Source of the DNA: Pseudomonas sp. PIC25 | GTDB lineage: Bacteria > Pseudomonadota > Gammaproteobacteria > Pseudomonadales > Pseudomonadaceae | DNA length: 62,911 nt | Assembly (NCBI RefSeq): GCF_002286785.1 | Contig: NZ_MUJY01000073.1 | Span: 1 to 62,911, forward strand | Reading direction: 5' to 3' | In this document: positions 11,177-20,011 of the stretch, piece after piece | Position numbering within the stretch: position 1 is the first letter of the stretch | How the letters are laid out: every line of letters begins with the position of its first letter | Notes under the pieces: generated by a model | Told to the model about the DNA's origin: nothing | Seen by the model: only the letters and a program-made list of their open reading frames with translations | Databases searched by the model: none | Position numbers and translations under genes: made by a program

Positions 11177-11611
11177 ATGTCCTATCCCGATCAACACCGT
11201 TTCGCCATGCAATTGGCCCAGCTTTCCCGTGCCTGGCGGGCCGAGCTGGACCGCCGCCTCGTCGGCCTCGGGCTGTCCCAGGCGAGGTGGCTGGTGCTTT
11301 TGCACCTGGCCCGCTTCCAGGAGCCGCCGACCCAACGCGAACTGGCCCAGAGCGTGGGCGTCGAAGGCCCGACCCTGGCGCGTCTGCTGGACAGCCTCGA
11401 GGCCCAGGACCTGGTCCGCCGCCAAGCCGTGCTGGAGGATCGCCGGGCGAAGAAGATCACCCTCAGCCCCGAGGCGCGCCCGCTGATCGAGAAGATCGAA
11501 GCGATTTCCACCCAACTGCGTGAAGAGCTGTTTTCCGGCATCGATGAGGAAGAGTTGCGTCGTTGCCAGCAGGTTCATGCCCGGATTCTGGCGAATCTGG
11601 AAAAACGTTGA
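11177..11611 (+). CDS. MarR-family transcriptional regulator
   Basis: A 144-residue winged-helix protein. The recognition region (ELAQSVGVEGPTLARLLDSLEAQDLV, about 57-82) and the wing with basic DRRAKK (about 89-94) are typical of MarR/SlyA. ATG 11177 was preferred over a TTG 30 nt upstream. The stop codon overlaps the start of the downstream exporter (TGATG), so the two are translationally coupled. MarR proteins normally repress themselves and a linked transporter until a small aromatic or toxic ligand binds; the palindrome at 11131-11144 is the likely operator. Confidence 0.9.
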   Translation: MSYPDQHRFAMQLAQLSRAWRAELDRRLVGLGLSQARWLVLLHLARFQEPPTQRELAQSVGVEGPTLARLLDSLEAQDLVRRQAVLEDRRAKKITLSPEARPLIEKIEAISTQLREELFSGIDEEELRRCQQVHARILANLEKR

Positions 11612-13014
11612 TGGGGCAGGACCTCGAGGCGCTGCGCGCGCGGCTCGGCGCGTCCTATCCCAACTGGCTGCTGGCGCTGCTGATGACCGGCAGCATGGCA
11701 ATGGTGTTGGCCTCGACCAGCATCAACGTGGCCTTGCCGGCGATCATGGCCGATTTCTCCATCGGCCGACCGCTGGCGCAATGGTTGTCCACTGGCTTTC
11801 TCGCCGCCATGACGTCCGGGTTGCTGCTGTCGGCCTGGGCGCTGGCCCGTTTCGGTGCGCGGCTGACGGTGCAGGCCGGGTTGTTGCTGTTCATCGCCGC
11901 GTCGCTGCTGGCCCTGGTGGCTACCGGCGCCTGGGGGCTGATCGCCCTGCGCATCGTCCAGGGGCTCTGCGCCGGAGTGATCCAGCCGCTGGCCATGGTG
12001 CTGATCTTCCGTACCTTCGCCGAGGGTGGGCGCGGCATGGCGTTGGGCATTTATGGGCTCGGCGTGATGGTGGCGCCTTCCCTGGGGCCGACCGTCGGCG
12101 GCTATCTGGTCGACCATTTCGGCTGGGCCGCGGTGTTCTGGATGCCCTTGCCGATGTGCCTGCTGGTCTTGCTGGGGGCGCACTGGCTGTTGCCCAGCCG
12201 GCGTGCGGACACCACGCCACCGCTCGATCTGTGGGCTTTTCTCCTGCTCAGCATCGCGCTGTTCGCCCTGCTCGGTGCGTTGGCCGAGGCGCAGCGCTTC
12301 GGCTGGCTGGTACCGCGCAGCGGGGTGCCGATGCTGATCGGGCTGCTCGCCGGTGCAGCGTTTTTCCTGCGCAGCCGGCGCCACGCCAAACCCTTGCTGC
12401 CGCTGGGGCTTTGGCGTCACGCGGCGTTTCGCAGCGCCAGTTGGGTGGCGTTGGTGCTGGGCATGGGGCTGTACGGTTCGACCTACCTGATCCCGCTCTA
12501 CCTGCAAACGGTCGAAGGCTACAGCGCGGGCAGGGCCGGTCTGCTGTTGCTGCCGACCGGCGTGGTGCTGGGGATTGCCTCCTTCATCGGCGGCTGGCTG
12601 AGCGACAAGCTGTCCGCTGCGCTGCTGCTCGGCGCCGGCCTGGTGGTCTTTGCCCTATCTTCGGCAGGGCTGGGAACCCTGGAGCAGGGGGCTTCGTTCC
12701 TGGCGCTCTGCACTTGGGCCTGTGTCGGGCGGATCGGTCTAGGCCTGCTGCTGCCGGCACTGAACACCGGTGCGCTGGATGTTCTGGAAGCCGAAGAACT
12801 GGCGCTCGGCGCCGGGGCCATTACCTTCGTGCGCCAGTTGGGCGGCGCCTTCGGGGTCAACCTGCTGACGTTCTTCCTGGAATGGCGTCACGCGGCGGAG
12901 GGTGGTGACGCGCTGGCGGAGGCCCACGCCTTCCAGCAGACCTTCTGGTTGATGGCGCTGCTCTTCGCTTTGGCCGTATTGGCCGCCCGAGGCGTTCGCT
13001 CGACAAAATCCTGA
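11611..13014 (+). CDS. MFS exporter, DHA2 (EmrB-like) family
   Basis: A 467-residue protein with about 14 hydrophobic segments, the size and topology of the DHA2 drug:H+ antiporters. Motif C-like sequence (LGVMVAPSLGPTVGGYLVD, about 150-168) and the N-terminal ASTSINVALPAI segment are typical. The ATG at 11611 overlaps the marR stop by one base, so the internal ATG is preferred to the longer open frame from 11563. The substrate is unknown; linkage to MarR suggests inducible efflux of a toxic compound. No periplasmic adaptor or outer-membrane partner is nearby. Confidence 0.9.
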   Translation: MGQDLEALRARLGASYPNWLLALLMTGSMAMVLASTSINVALPAIMADFSIGRPLAQWLSTGFLAAMTSGLLLSAWALARFGARLTVQAGLLLFIAASLLALVATGAWGLIALRIVQGLCAGVIQPLAMVLIFRTFAEGGRGMALGIYGLGVMVAPSLGPTVGGYLVDHFGWAAVFWMPLPMCLLVLLGAHWLLPSRRADTTPPLDLWAFLLLSIALFALLGALAEAQRFGWLVPRSGVPMLIGLLAGAAFFLRSRRHAKPLLPLGLWRHAAFRSASWVALVLGMGLYGSTYLIPLYLQTVEGYSAGRAGLLLLPTGVVLGIASFIGGWLSDKLSAALLLGAGLVVFALSSAGLGTLEQGASFLALCTWACVGRIGLGLLLPALNTGALDVLEAEELALGAGAITFVRQLGGAFGVNLLTFFLEWRHAAEGGDALAEAHAFQQTFWLMALLFALAVLAARGVRSTKS

Positions 13015-13050
13015 CTTCTAGAATTTTTACTGGCATCGCTTGTCGTTTTA

Positions 13051-13078
13051 TTGACGATATAAAACATAAGGGTATGAT
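13051..13078 (+). promoter_or_regulatory. Candidate sigma70 promoter for the fimV-like gene
   Basis: TTGACG (13051-13056) and TATGAT (13073-13078) separated by 16 bp in an AT-rich stretch, about 195 bp before the start codon. The remaining leader has no accepted ORF. Confidence 0.6.
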
Positions 13079-13272
13079 GGCAATGTGCCTCTATCGCTTG
13101 ATCCTCTTGTCAGGGCAGATCGCGGATAAGCATCCATACTCATTCCAGCCGGGTCCGACACGGACTGTTCCCCCGACGATTTCACTCGCCGCCTGCTTTT
13201 TACCCACCTCAGGGATGCCGCCTGAAGTCGCTCGTGGGTGCAGCGTGCAAACCGTAACGACCGGGGGAACCC

Positions 13273-15366
13273 ATGGTTCGAGCACATCGACTCCTGCTCA
13301 CGCTTGCCTCGGGCTCTGCGCTGTATTCGGGCATGGTGCCCGCATTGGGCCTGGGCGAAATTTCCTTGCATTCGGCCTTGAATCAACCTCTCGACGCTGA
13401 GATCGAGTTGCTGGAGATCGGCGACCTGGATGCCAGCGACATCCACGTCGGATTGGCGTCGGCCGACGATTTCCAGCGCTCCGGCGTCGCGCGCTTCGTC
13501 TTTCTCAACGACCTGCGCTTCTCGCCCGTGCTGCGCGGTGCGAACAGCGTGATCCGCGTCGCCTCGACCCGGCCGGTGCGCGAGCCGTACCTGAATTTCC
13601 TGATTGAAGTGCAGCGCCCGACCGGGCGTCTGCTGCGGGAATACACGGTCCTCCTCGATCCGCCGGGCAGCGCGTACCACGCCCAGGCCAGCCAGGTCCC
13701 GGCACAGGCGCGTCCCGAGCGGGCGATCTCCGCACCGCCTGCGATCCAGGGCAAACGCTATACCGTGGCTCCCGGCGACAGCCTCTGGGCCATCGCCCGG
13801 AGGCTTCAGGAGGCGGGCAGCGAGGCATCGCTGGACGAACTGATGACCGGCATCCATGCGCTCAATCCGCAGGCTTTTAGCGGCGGCGATATCCACCGCC
13901 TCAAGGCCGGTGTCACCCTGTTGTTGCCGGATACGGCGGTCGAGACGCAGGTGGTATCTGCCGGGCAGGCCACGGCTCCGGCGGCTGTACCGCAACGAGC
14001 CGAAGCGCCGACCGGGCAGCCGGAGCCGGCAGAAATGGCTCAGATCGCCGCCCTGCAACGGCGGTTGGACGAGGAGTTGTTGGCCAGCGAAGCGGAGAAA
14101 CAGCGTCTGCGCGACGAGAAGGCGGAGCTGGAAGCGCGCCTGGAGCAGCTACAGCGACGCTTGAACGATATGGACAGCCAACTGGCCGAGGTGCGGGCGG
14201 GCCTGACTCGGCCCTCTGCGAACGCTCCGGTGGAGCGCGGCGAGCCAGCGGCACCGGTCGAGCAGGGTACCGAAGCGGTGCCGCCAAAGGTCCGTCAAGA
14301 GTCTGCCGCGGAGGGCGGCCGGTCGTTCCTGGCGAACGGGCTCTGGATATCGCTCGGCGGGCTGCTGCTGATCTTGCTGGGGTTGGCGTGGTGGTTCCTG
14401 GCCCGGCGCCCTCGCCGGGAAGAGCCCGAGGAGATGGCCGCCGAGGTCGTGTCGGCAACGCCACCCCCGGAGCCGCTGGAGGAGCAATCCCTGTCGAGTC
14501 TCTGGCGCAATGAGCCTTTCCGGCCGGTAACCGCGCGGCCGATGGTGTCCAGCGATCCGCTGGAAGGCGCCAACCTGTACATCGCCTACGGGCGCTTCGC
14601 CGAGGCATTGACCGTGCTGCGCGCCGCCGTCAATCGGGAGCCAACTCGCACCGATCTGCGCTACCGCCTGTTGGAAGTGCTCGGCGAGCTGGGTGACCGC
14701 GCCGGGTTCGCCAGCGAGGAGGCGGCCTTGCGCGAACAGGGTTTCAGCACGGTGAAGCTGGACCAGCTCAAGGCGCGCTATCCCTTGGCGGCCGCGCCGC
14801 TCGACGAGATTCCCGATGTGCTGCAACCGGTCCTGCGCGAGGCGGAGGCGGAAGCCGAGCCCGTGGCTTTGGAGTCGCAGGATGACTTTGCGCTCAACTT
14901 GGACGATTTTTCCCTGGATGCCGACTGGGACCTGGACAGCCCCTTCAAGCCCGCCGCGCCCAAGCGTGCCCAGGCGAGCCAGCCGGCACAGCCCGAGGAG
15001 GTCGATTTGAACTTCAATTCGAACCTCCAGGAACTGCCGGAACTCTTCGAATTGACCCTCGGCCCGGACGTGCTCAGTCCTTTCGGCGATACGCCCGAAG
15101 CCAAGCCGTTCGAGGAGGATCAGCTTTCGGAAGCCTTCTTCGATGCCTTTGGCGATACCGATGCCCCGCGCGAGACGCCGCCGGTGGAGCGCAATCTCGA
15201 TCATCTGGCGGGCAGCCGCGAGCACCTGACCAAGCTGAACCAGGCCCTGGCCTACATCGAGCAGGGCGACTTGGGCAGCGCCTGCGCCATCCTCAACGAG
15301 GTCATCATCGAGGGCGACGACCAGGAGCGGCAGGAGGCCCGCGAACTGCTGGCGAAGATCGCCTGA
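13273..15366 (+). CDS. FimV/HubP-like polar scaffold protein
   Basis: A 697-residue protein organised like FimV: N-terminal signal sequence, the conserved FimV N-terminal domain (about 26-140, starting LGEISLHSALNQPLDAEIEL), a LysM peptidoglycan-binding domain (YTVAPGDSLWAIARRL, about 161-215), a coiled coil (about 255-305), one TM segment (about 356-378), an acidic cytoplasmic region with a tetratricopeptide-like repeat, and the C-terminal FimV helical motif (about 640-695). P. aeruginosa FimV itself is longer (over 900 residues); this matches the shorter paralogue next to plpD (PA3340-like). Such proteins organise polar structures such as type IV pili or secretion machinery; the exact job of this paralogue is unknown. 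Its stop lies 7 nt from the convergent plpD stop. Confidence 0.85.
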   Translation: MVRAHRLLLTLASGSALYSGMVPALGLGEISLHSALNQPLDAEIELLEIGDLDASDIHVGLASADDFQRSGVARFVFLNDLRFSPVLRGANSVIRVASTRPVREPYLNFLIEVQRPTGRLLREYTVLLDPPGSAYHAQASQVPAQARPERAISAPPAIQGKRYTVAPGDSLWAIARRLQEAGSEASLDELMTGIHALNPQAFSGGDIHRLKAGVTLLLPDTAVETQVVSAGQATAPAAVPQRAEAPTGQPEPAEMAQIAALQRRLDEELLASEAEKQRLRDEKAELEARLEQLQRRLNDMDSQLAEVRAGLTRPSANAPVERGEPAAPVEQGTEAVPPKVRQESAAEGGRSFLANGLWISLGGLLLILLGLAWWFLARRPRREEPEEMAAEVVSATPPPEPLEEQSLSSLWRNEPFRPVTARPMVSSDPLEGANLYIAYGRFAEALTVLRAAVNREPTRTDLRYRLLEVLGELGDRAGFASEEAALREQGFSTVKLDQLKARYPLAAAPLDEIPDVLQPVLREAEAEAEPVALESQDDFALNLDDFSLDADWDLDSPFKPAAPKRAQASQPAQPEEVDLNFNSNLQELPELFELTLGPDVLSPFGDTPEAKPFEEDQLSEAFFDAFGDTDAPRETPPVERNLDHLAGSREHLTKLNQALAYIEQGDLGSACAILNEVIIEGDDQERQEARELLAKIA

Positions 15367-15373
15367 GCCGGAC

Positions 15374-17560
15374 TCAGAAGGTGCCGCCGAGGTTGAGGTA
15401 CAGGGCCTTCTCGTCTTCATCGTTGAAGCCGTAGCCGAAGTTGAGCGGGCCGAGCGGAGTGTCGAAACCGAGGAAGATGCTGGCGGCATTGATGTAGCCG
15501 CTGTCGAAGGCGTTGTCGTTGTTCCAGACCCGGCCGCGCTCCAGGCTGCCGCCGAGGTAGAGCGGGAAATCCAGCGGCAGGATCGAACGCTGGGTCATCC
15601 GCCGGTAATACACCAGCCTGCCCAGGCTGACGTTCTGCCCGGACAACGCGTCCTGGCGGAAGCCGGACAACTGCCGCGCGCCGCCGAGCTGGAAGCTGGA
15701 GGTCACCACTTCGGCGTCGTCCAGGGTGCGTCCGTAGCGGCCGCCGAGCACCCAGGTGTTCGGCCCGTAGCTGAGCGGCTTATCGAGGGACAGCAGCCAC
15801 TGGCGATAGCGCTCGTCGGAGCCCAGGGACGGGTCGTACTGGCGAATGGTCAGGCCGATGTCCTCGCCTTCGTGGGGGAAGTCGACGTTATCCAGGGTAT
15901 CGAACGAATACTTCAGCTCGTAATAGCCCTCGGTGAAGCTGAAACTCGGCAGGTCGCGTTCGCCGACCCGCACATCCGCTTCGCCCCAGGCCTGGCCGAT
16001 GCCAAAGCGGATCTCGCCGTTATTGGCGATCTGCCGGCCGACGTTGAGGCCGTAGCCGTAGCGCTCCAGGCGGTATTCGGCGATGGGATCGTTGTCCAGG
16101 GTGGCCTCGATGTTCCGCGCTTCGCCCAACAGGTAGGGCGCAACGAACCAGCGCGAGCCGGCGTCCAGCGGCTGGTAGAACTCGCTGTACAGCTCCTGGT
16201 GGTCGCCGAGTTGCACCCGCGTCAGCCATTCGGCGCCGAGTTCGTTGATGCCGTTGATCCGGTAGCTGGCGCCGATGTTGAAAGCGCTGTCGCCGCGCAG
16301 GTCGTCCGACAGGTTCAGGCCGAGGCGAAGGTAGTCGGTACCGCTGCGCTTGCCTCGGGCAGTGATCACCAGCGCGTTGCCGAGCGGCAGGCGGACGACG
16401 CGGTAATGCACCTGATCGAAGTAGTCGAGGCCGTAGAGGGTACCCATGTCCGTGCGCAGGCGACCCATGTCCAGCGGTTCGCCGATCTTCTGGCGGATAT
16501 GCCGTCGAATCACCGCGTCGCCGACCTTGGAGTCGTTTTCCACGCGGATTTCGGTGATCAATGGCTTGCGCTGGCTCGGCGTGCGCGCCTGGGTCAGTTC
16601 CGGTTTGCTGGGTGACGCCGGGCGCAGCGCGGCGAGCCTTCCCTCCAGGGCGCGGGTCGCCCGGTAGCCGGCATCGATCAATTGCTCGGCACGCTCGAAA
16701 TCGGTGACGCCATAGGCGGCCAGGGCTGGCTGGATCAGCAGATCGTCACGACCAAGGGTCGCCAACTGCGCCTCCGAATTGCGCCGGGTCATCATGGTGA
16801 TCGACTGGTTGAGCACGTCCACCACCGTCAGCAGTTCCTTGCGCGGTTTCAGCGGCGTACCGATATCCACCACGATGACCTGGTCGACACCCATGTCCCG
16901 GGCCACGTCGACCGGAATGTTGTCCACCATGCCGCCGTCCACCAGCAGGCGCCCGTCCACGTCCACCGGAGCGAACACCGCCGGGATCGACATGCTGGCG
17001 CGGATCGCCAGGGGCAGGTGGCCACGGCGGAACACCACCTTCTCGTCGTTGGCGATGTCGGTGGCGACCGCGCGGAAGGGGATCGGCAGGCGGTCGAAGT
17101 CGCGGGTGTCGCTGGTATGGGCCAGCAGGCTTTCCAGCAGGAGGGCGAGGTTCTGCCCCTGGATCACGCCGAGTGGCAGGCCGAGGCTGCCGTCGTCACG
17201 GAAGCTGAGCTGCTGCTTGACCAGGAAATCGCGGTCATCCTGTTTGCGGCGGAAGGGGATGTCCTCCCGGGGCGGGGCGTCGGATAGCACCTGCTGCCAA
17301 TCCAGGGTCAACGCCAGCTTTTCCAGTTCCTCGATCCGGTAGCCCGATGCGTAGAGCCCGCCGACCACCGCGCCCATGCTGGTGCCGGCGATGGCGTCGA
17401 TCTCGATGCCCTGTTCCTCCAGCGCCTTGAGCACGCCGATGTGGGCCAGGCCGCGGGCGGCGCCGCCGGACAGCACCAGTCCGATCTTTGGCCGCGCCGG
17501 CTCGGCAATGCTGGCGAGGGGGAGGAACAGGAGCAGAGCGAAAAGCACGAGGCGGCGCAT
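15374..17560 (-). CDS. plpD: PlpD, type Vd autotransporter patatin-like phospholipase
   Basis: A 728-residue protein: signal peptide (1-20), patatin domain with oxyanion loop SGGAARG (31-37), nucleophile elbow GTSMG (Ser61) and catalytic aspartate in DGGMVDN (about 207), then a POTRA domain (about 325-400) and a 16-strand BamA-like barrel ending in a terminal Phe (LNLGGTF). This is the fused arrangement of type Vd secretion, in which the barrel and POTRA bring the patatin domain to the surface. P. aeruginosa PlpD is a class A1 phospholipase. The Ser-Asp dyad is intact, so the enzyme should be active. It converges on the fimV-like gene as in P. aeruginosa PA3339/PA3340. Confidence 0.94.
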   Translation of the reverse strand: MRRLVLFALLLFLPLASIAEPARPKIGLVLSGGAARGLAHIGVLKALEEQGIEIDAIAGTSMGAVVGGLYASGYRIEELEKLALTLDWQQVLSDAPPREDIPFRRKQDDRDFLVKQQLSFRDDGSLGLPLGVIQGQNLALLLESLLAHTSDTRDFDRLPIPFRAVATDIANDEKVVFRRGHLPLAIRASMSIPAVFAPVDVDGRLLVDGGMVDNIPVDVARDMGVDQVIVVDIGTPLKPRKELLTVVDVLNQSITMMTRRNSEAQLATLGRDDLLIQPALAAYGVTDFERAEQLIDAGYRATRALEGRLAALRPASPSKPELTQARTPSQRKPLITEIRVENDSKVGDAVIRRHIRQKIGEPLDMGRLRTDMGTLYGLDYFDQVHYRVVRLPLGNALVITARGKRSGTDYLRLGLNLSDDLRGDSAFNIGASYRINGINELGAEWLTRVQLGDHQELYSEFYQPLDAGSRWFVAPYLLGEARNIEATLDNDPIAEYRLERYGYGLNVGRQIANNGEIRFGIGQAWGEADVRVGERDLPSFSFTEGYYELKYSFDTLDNVDFPHEGEDIGLTIRQYDPSLGSDERYRQWLLSLDKPLSYGPNTWVLGGRYGRTLDDAEVVTSSFQLGGARQLSGFRQDALSGQNVSLGRLVYYRRMTQRSILPLDFPLYLGGSLERGRVWNNDNAFDSGYINAASIFLGFDTPLGPLNFGYGFNDEDEKALYLNLGGTF

Positions 17561-17622
17561 GGAACATCCCTGGACTGGCTGGGCCGCTATTATAGGGCCC
17601 CGTGTCCCGAGGAGCCCCGCCC

Positions 17623-17910
17623 ATGAATGCCGCCAAGCCGGAAATCGTCATTACTTATTGCACCCAGTGCCAATGGCTGCTGCGAGCGGCCTGGCTGGCC
17701 CAGGAGCTGCTCAGCACTTTCTCCGACGACCTCGGCAAGGTGAGCCTGGAGCCCGGTACCGGCGGGGTCTTCCGGATTACCTGCGACGGCATGGAAATCT
17801 GGGAGCGTAAGGCCGACGGCGGCTTCCCCGAGGCCAAGGTGCTCAAGCAGCGCGTCCGCGACCGCATCGACCCCGGCCGCGATCTGGGACATAACGACCG
17901 GGTTTCCTGA
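17623..17910 (+). CDS. SelT/SelW/SelH-family (Rdx) selenoprotein-like protein, Cys form
   Basis: A 95-residue thioredoxin-fold protein of the Rdx family, with the redox motif CTQC near the N terminus (about 14-17) where eukaryotic SelW has CxxU. The second position is an ordinary cysteine codon, so no selenocysteine is needed. A conserved GxF/WERK segment lies near 55-65. The role in bacteria is unproven, presumably thiol redox. The ATG at 17623 has GAGGAG eight bases upstream; an alternative start at 17602 was rejected. It is divergent from plpD, with a TATTAT-rich spot at about 17588 that could hold promoter elements. Confidence 0.85.
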   Translation: MNAAKPEIVITYCTQCQWLLRAAWLAQELLSTFSDDLGKVSLEPGTGGVFRITCDGMEIWERKADGGFPEAKVLKQRVRDRIDPGRDLGHNDRVS

Positions 17911-18030
17911 CCTCGGAGTCTTGCAGTACTCCGGAGAAAACGGCCTGCCGGTTCGGACAGCTTTGTGTCTGCGTCTTTACCCTGCCTTTACCCAGCGTTG
18001 ACCCGCCACGGTCTGGCGGCTCGGGATAAT

Positions 18031-18133
18031 GGTTGCGGTCCGGGCCGGATGGGCGACGTGGGCGAAGGCGACGGTGGATGTACCGTTCGCGGAATCTCGA
18101 ACCTGATCGCTCCATCCGGCCCGGATCGCAGCC
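18031..18133. repeat. Long imperfect inverted repeat upstream of the DUF6515 gene
   Basis: Arms at about 18031-18056 and 18107-18133 (core TCCGGGCCGGATGG against CCATCCGGCCCGGA) are complementary over roughly 25 nt with few mismatches, around a 50-nt loop. It ends 34 bp before the next start codon and would sit in that transcript's leader. No T run follows, so it is not a standard terminator. Confidence 0.75.
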
Positions 18134-18167
18134 CGAAGGCTGCCCGTTAACTTCTCCAGGAGTACGC

Positions 18168-18671
18168 ATGATGATCTCGCGCACGGGTCGTAAGATCGGA
18201 ACCGCTTTGTTGTTGATCGGATTGTCGGCCCAGGTATTGGCGGGACCCGGCCCGGGTGGGCGTGGTGGTCCCGGGCCGGACTGGGGGCCGGGGCCGGGCT
18301 GGCACCACGGGCATGGCGGCCATGGCCTGCCTGATTTCGCCCGGGAGGTCTGGATCGGCAGCATGCTGTATTTCGTCGCGGCCGGTACCTATTACCTGTG
18401 GAACGCCAATACCCAGCGCTACGAAGTGGTGGCGCCGCCGCCGGCGGTGCAGGGCAACAGCGTGGCGAGCTATGAAGTGATCGCCTATCCGGCGCAGGGG
18501 CAGAGCCTCGATCAGCAAGGCCGCGACCGCTACGAGTGCCACACCTGGGCGGTTGGCCAGAGCGGTTTCGATCCGGCGACCGCTACCCGGCCAGCCGGCT
18601 CGGAGAGCACCGAACGCTATCGCCGGGCCCTCGGCGCCTGCCTGAGCGGGCGCGGCTACAGCGTCAATTGA
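18168..18671 (+). CDS. DUF6515-type secreted protein with Gly/Pro/His-rich N terminus
   Basis: A 167-residue protein with a signal peptide (about 1-25, cleaved near VLAG), then a Gly/Pro/Trp/His-rich segment (about 26-55) and a conserved domain with the motifs GTYYLWNANTQRYEVVAPP and YPAQGQSLDQQGRDRYECHTWA, typical of DUF6515. A C-terminal CLSGRGYSVN region contains a second cysteine that could pair with the one in YECHTW. It is probably periplasmic or outer-membrane associated; the function is unknown. The ATG at 18168 has AGGAG six bases upstream. The 3' end overlaps the convergent EamA gene by 8 nt. A long inverted repeat lies in the leader. Confidence 0.8.
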   Translation: MMISRTGRKIGTALLLIGLSAQVLAGPGPGGRGGPGPDWGPGPGWHHGHGGHGLPDFAREVWIGSMLYFVAAGTYYLWNANTQRYEVVAPPPAVQGNSVASYEVIAYPAQGQSLDQQGRDRYECHTWAVGQSGFDPATATRPAGSESTERYRRALGACLSGRGYSVN

Positions 18672-19566
18672 TCGGCTTCGGTGCTGCCGCCGGCTCCTGC
18701 TTCGGGTGATCGGCGGGAGCGCCGAAACGGGCCGAGAGGAAAATCGCCGAGATGATCAGGACGCCTCCGACCAGCATGCGCAGGGTCGGTGTTTCGTTGA
18801 ACAGCCACCAGGCGAAGGCGATGCCGTAGACCGGTTCGAGAGCGAAGATCACCGCCGTGGTCCGTGCCTTCAGCACGCGCAGGCTGGCGACGAACAGACT
18901 GTGGGCGAGGCCGGTGCAGAAGACGCCGAGCATGGCCAGCCACAGCCAGTCCAGCGCCGGTACTTGCGGCAATTGCGGCCAGGCGAGCGGCAAGAAGCAG
19001 GCGAACACGGTGAGGTTCTGGCAGAGCGCCGCCTGCACAGGGTCGAGCCCGCGGGTGCTGGCGCGGTTGAGCAGCGACAGCAACGAGAACAGCAGTCCCG
19101 AAAGGATCGCCCAGAGCAGGCCGCTGGTGGCTTGGCTGGACAGATCGAACTCCGGCGTCACCAGCACCAGTCCCAGACTGACCAGGCCGACCATGGCGAA
19201 TTCCATGGCGCGGGTGCGTTCGCGGAACAACAAGCCTTCGAGCAGCACGGTGAAGGCCGGGAAACTGGCAAAGCCGAGGGTGGCGATGCCGACCCCGGAC
19301 ACCTTTACGGCGAGGAAGAAGGTCAGCCAGTGGCTGCCCAGCAGCACGCCGCCGAGGGCCAGCAGTGCCAACTGGCGTACACCGGGCCGCTGGCCGCGAC
19401 TCTGCCCGAACAGTTGGGCGAACAGTGCCAGCGCTACGACGGCGAACAGCGCACGGCCGCAGGCGATGATCAGCGGGCCGCTGTCGGCGAGTTTGCCGAA
19501 GACGCCGGAAAGGCCGAACATCAGGGCGCCGAGATGGATGGCCAGGAGGGCAGAACGGTGTTGCAT
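18664..19566 (-). CDS. EamA/DMT-family transporter
   Basis: A 300-residue protein with ten predicted TM segments in two EamA repeats (about 10-135 and 150-285), as in RhaT/YdcZ-type drug/metabolite transporters. The second repeat carries the usual LEPVYG motif (about 240-246). The substrate cannot be deduced. The gene is followed on the same strand by nothing else; csaA lies upstream, 46 nt away, on the same strand. Confidence 0.9.
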   Translation of the reverse strand: MQHRSALLAIHLGALMFGLSGVFGKLADSGPLIIACGRALFAVVALALFAQLFGQSRGQRPGVRQLALLALGGVLLGSHWLTFFLAVKVSGVGIATLGFASFPAFTVLLEGLLFRERTRAMEFAMVGLVSLGLVLVTPEFDLSSQATSGLLWAILSGLLFSLLSLLNRASTRGLDPVQAALCQNLTVFACFLPLAWPQLPQVPALDWLWLAMLGVFCTGLAHSLFVASLRVLKARTTAVIFALEPVYGIAFAWWLFNETPTLRMLVGGVLIISAIFLSARFGAPADHPKQEPAAAPKPIN

Positions 19567-19612
19567 CGAAGACTTCCAGAAAAACGATGAATGCGTTTGC
19601 GGTCCGTGACCG

Positions 19613-19948
19613 TCAGGCCAGGCGCGCGCCGTTGGGCAGCGGCTTGTCGAAGCCGGCCAGTACCACCTTGTTATCCGCGTCGTAGACCCCGGTCACCAGC
19701 ACTTCCGAACGTATCCCGGCGATGCGCTTGGGTTCGAAATTGCAGACGCAGAGCACCTGCCTGCCCGGCAATTCTTCGGCGCGGTAATGGTGGGTGAGTT
19801 GGGCGCTGGAGGTCTTGATGCCCAGCGGGCCGAGATCCACTTCGAGGATGTAGGCGGGCTTGACGGCCTTTTCGTTGATACGGGCGGAGAGCAGGGTGCC
19901 GACGCGCAGTTCGACATTCTCGAAGTCTTGCCAGGTGATGGTGGGCAT
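19613..19948 (-). CDS. csaA: CsaA-like tRNA-binding protein
   Basis: A 111-residue single-domain OB-fold protein of the CsaA/YgjH tRNA-binding family, with the family motifs VELRVGTLLSA (about 12-22), SSAQLTHHY (about 47-55) and VCNFEPKRIAGIRSEVLV (about 67-84). CsaA binds tRNA and has been described as a chaperone-like protein that can help export. Length matches the family. It follows an araC gene and precedes the EamA transporter on the minus strand; csaA-araC-plcP order resembles PA3221-PA3219 of P. aeruginosa. Confidence 0.9.
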   Translation of the reverse strand: MPTITWQDFENVELRVGTLLSARINEKAVKPAYILEVDLGPLGIKTSSAQLTHHYRAEELPGRQVLCVCNFEPKRIAGIRSEVLVTGVYDADNKVVLAGFDKPLPNGARLA

Positions 19949-20011
19949 GGCTGTCCTCGGTGGTTTCAGGTCCGACCAGCCTAGGTCATTCCGGCGCGGA
20001 GGTCTGTCGCG

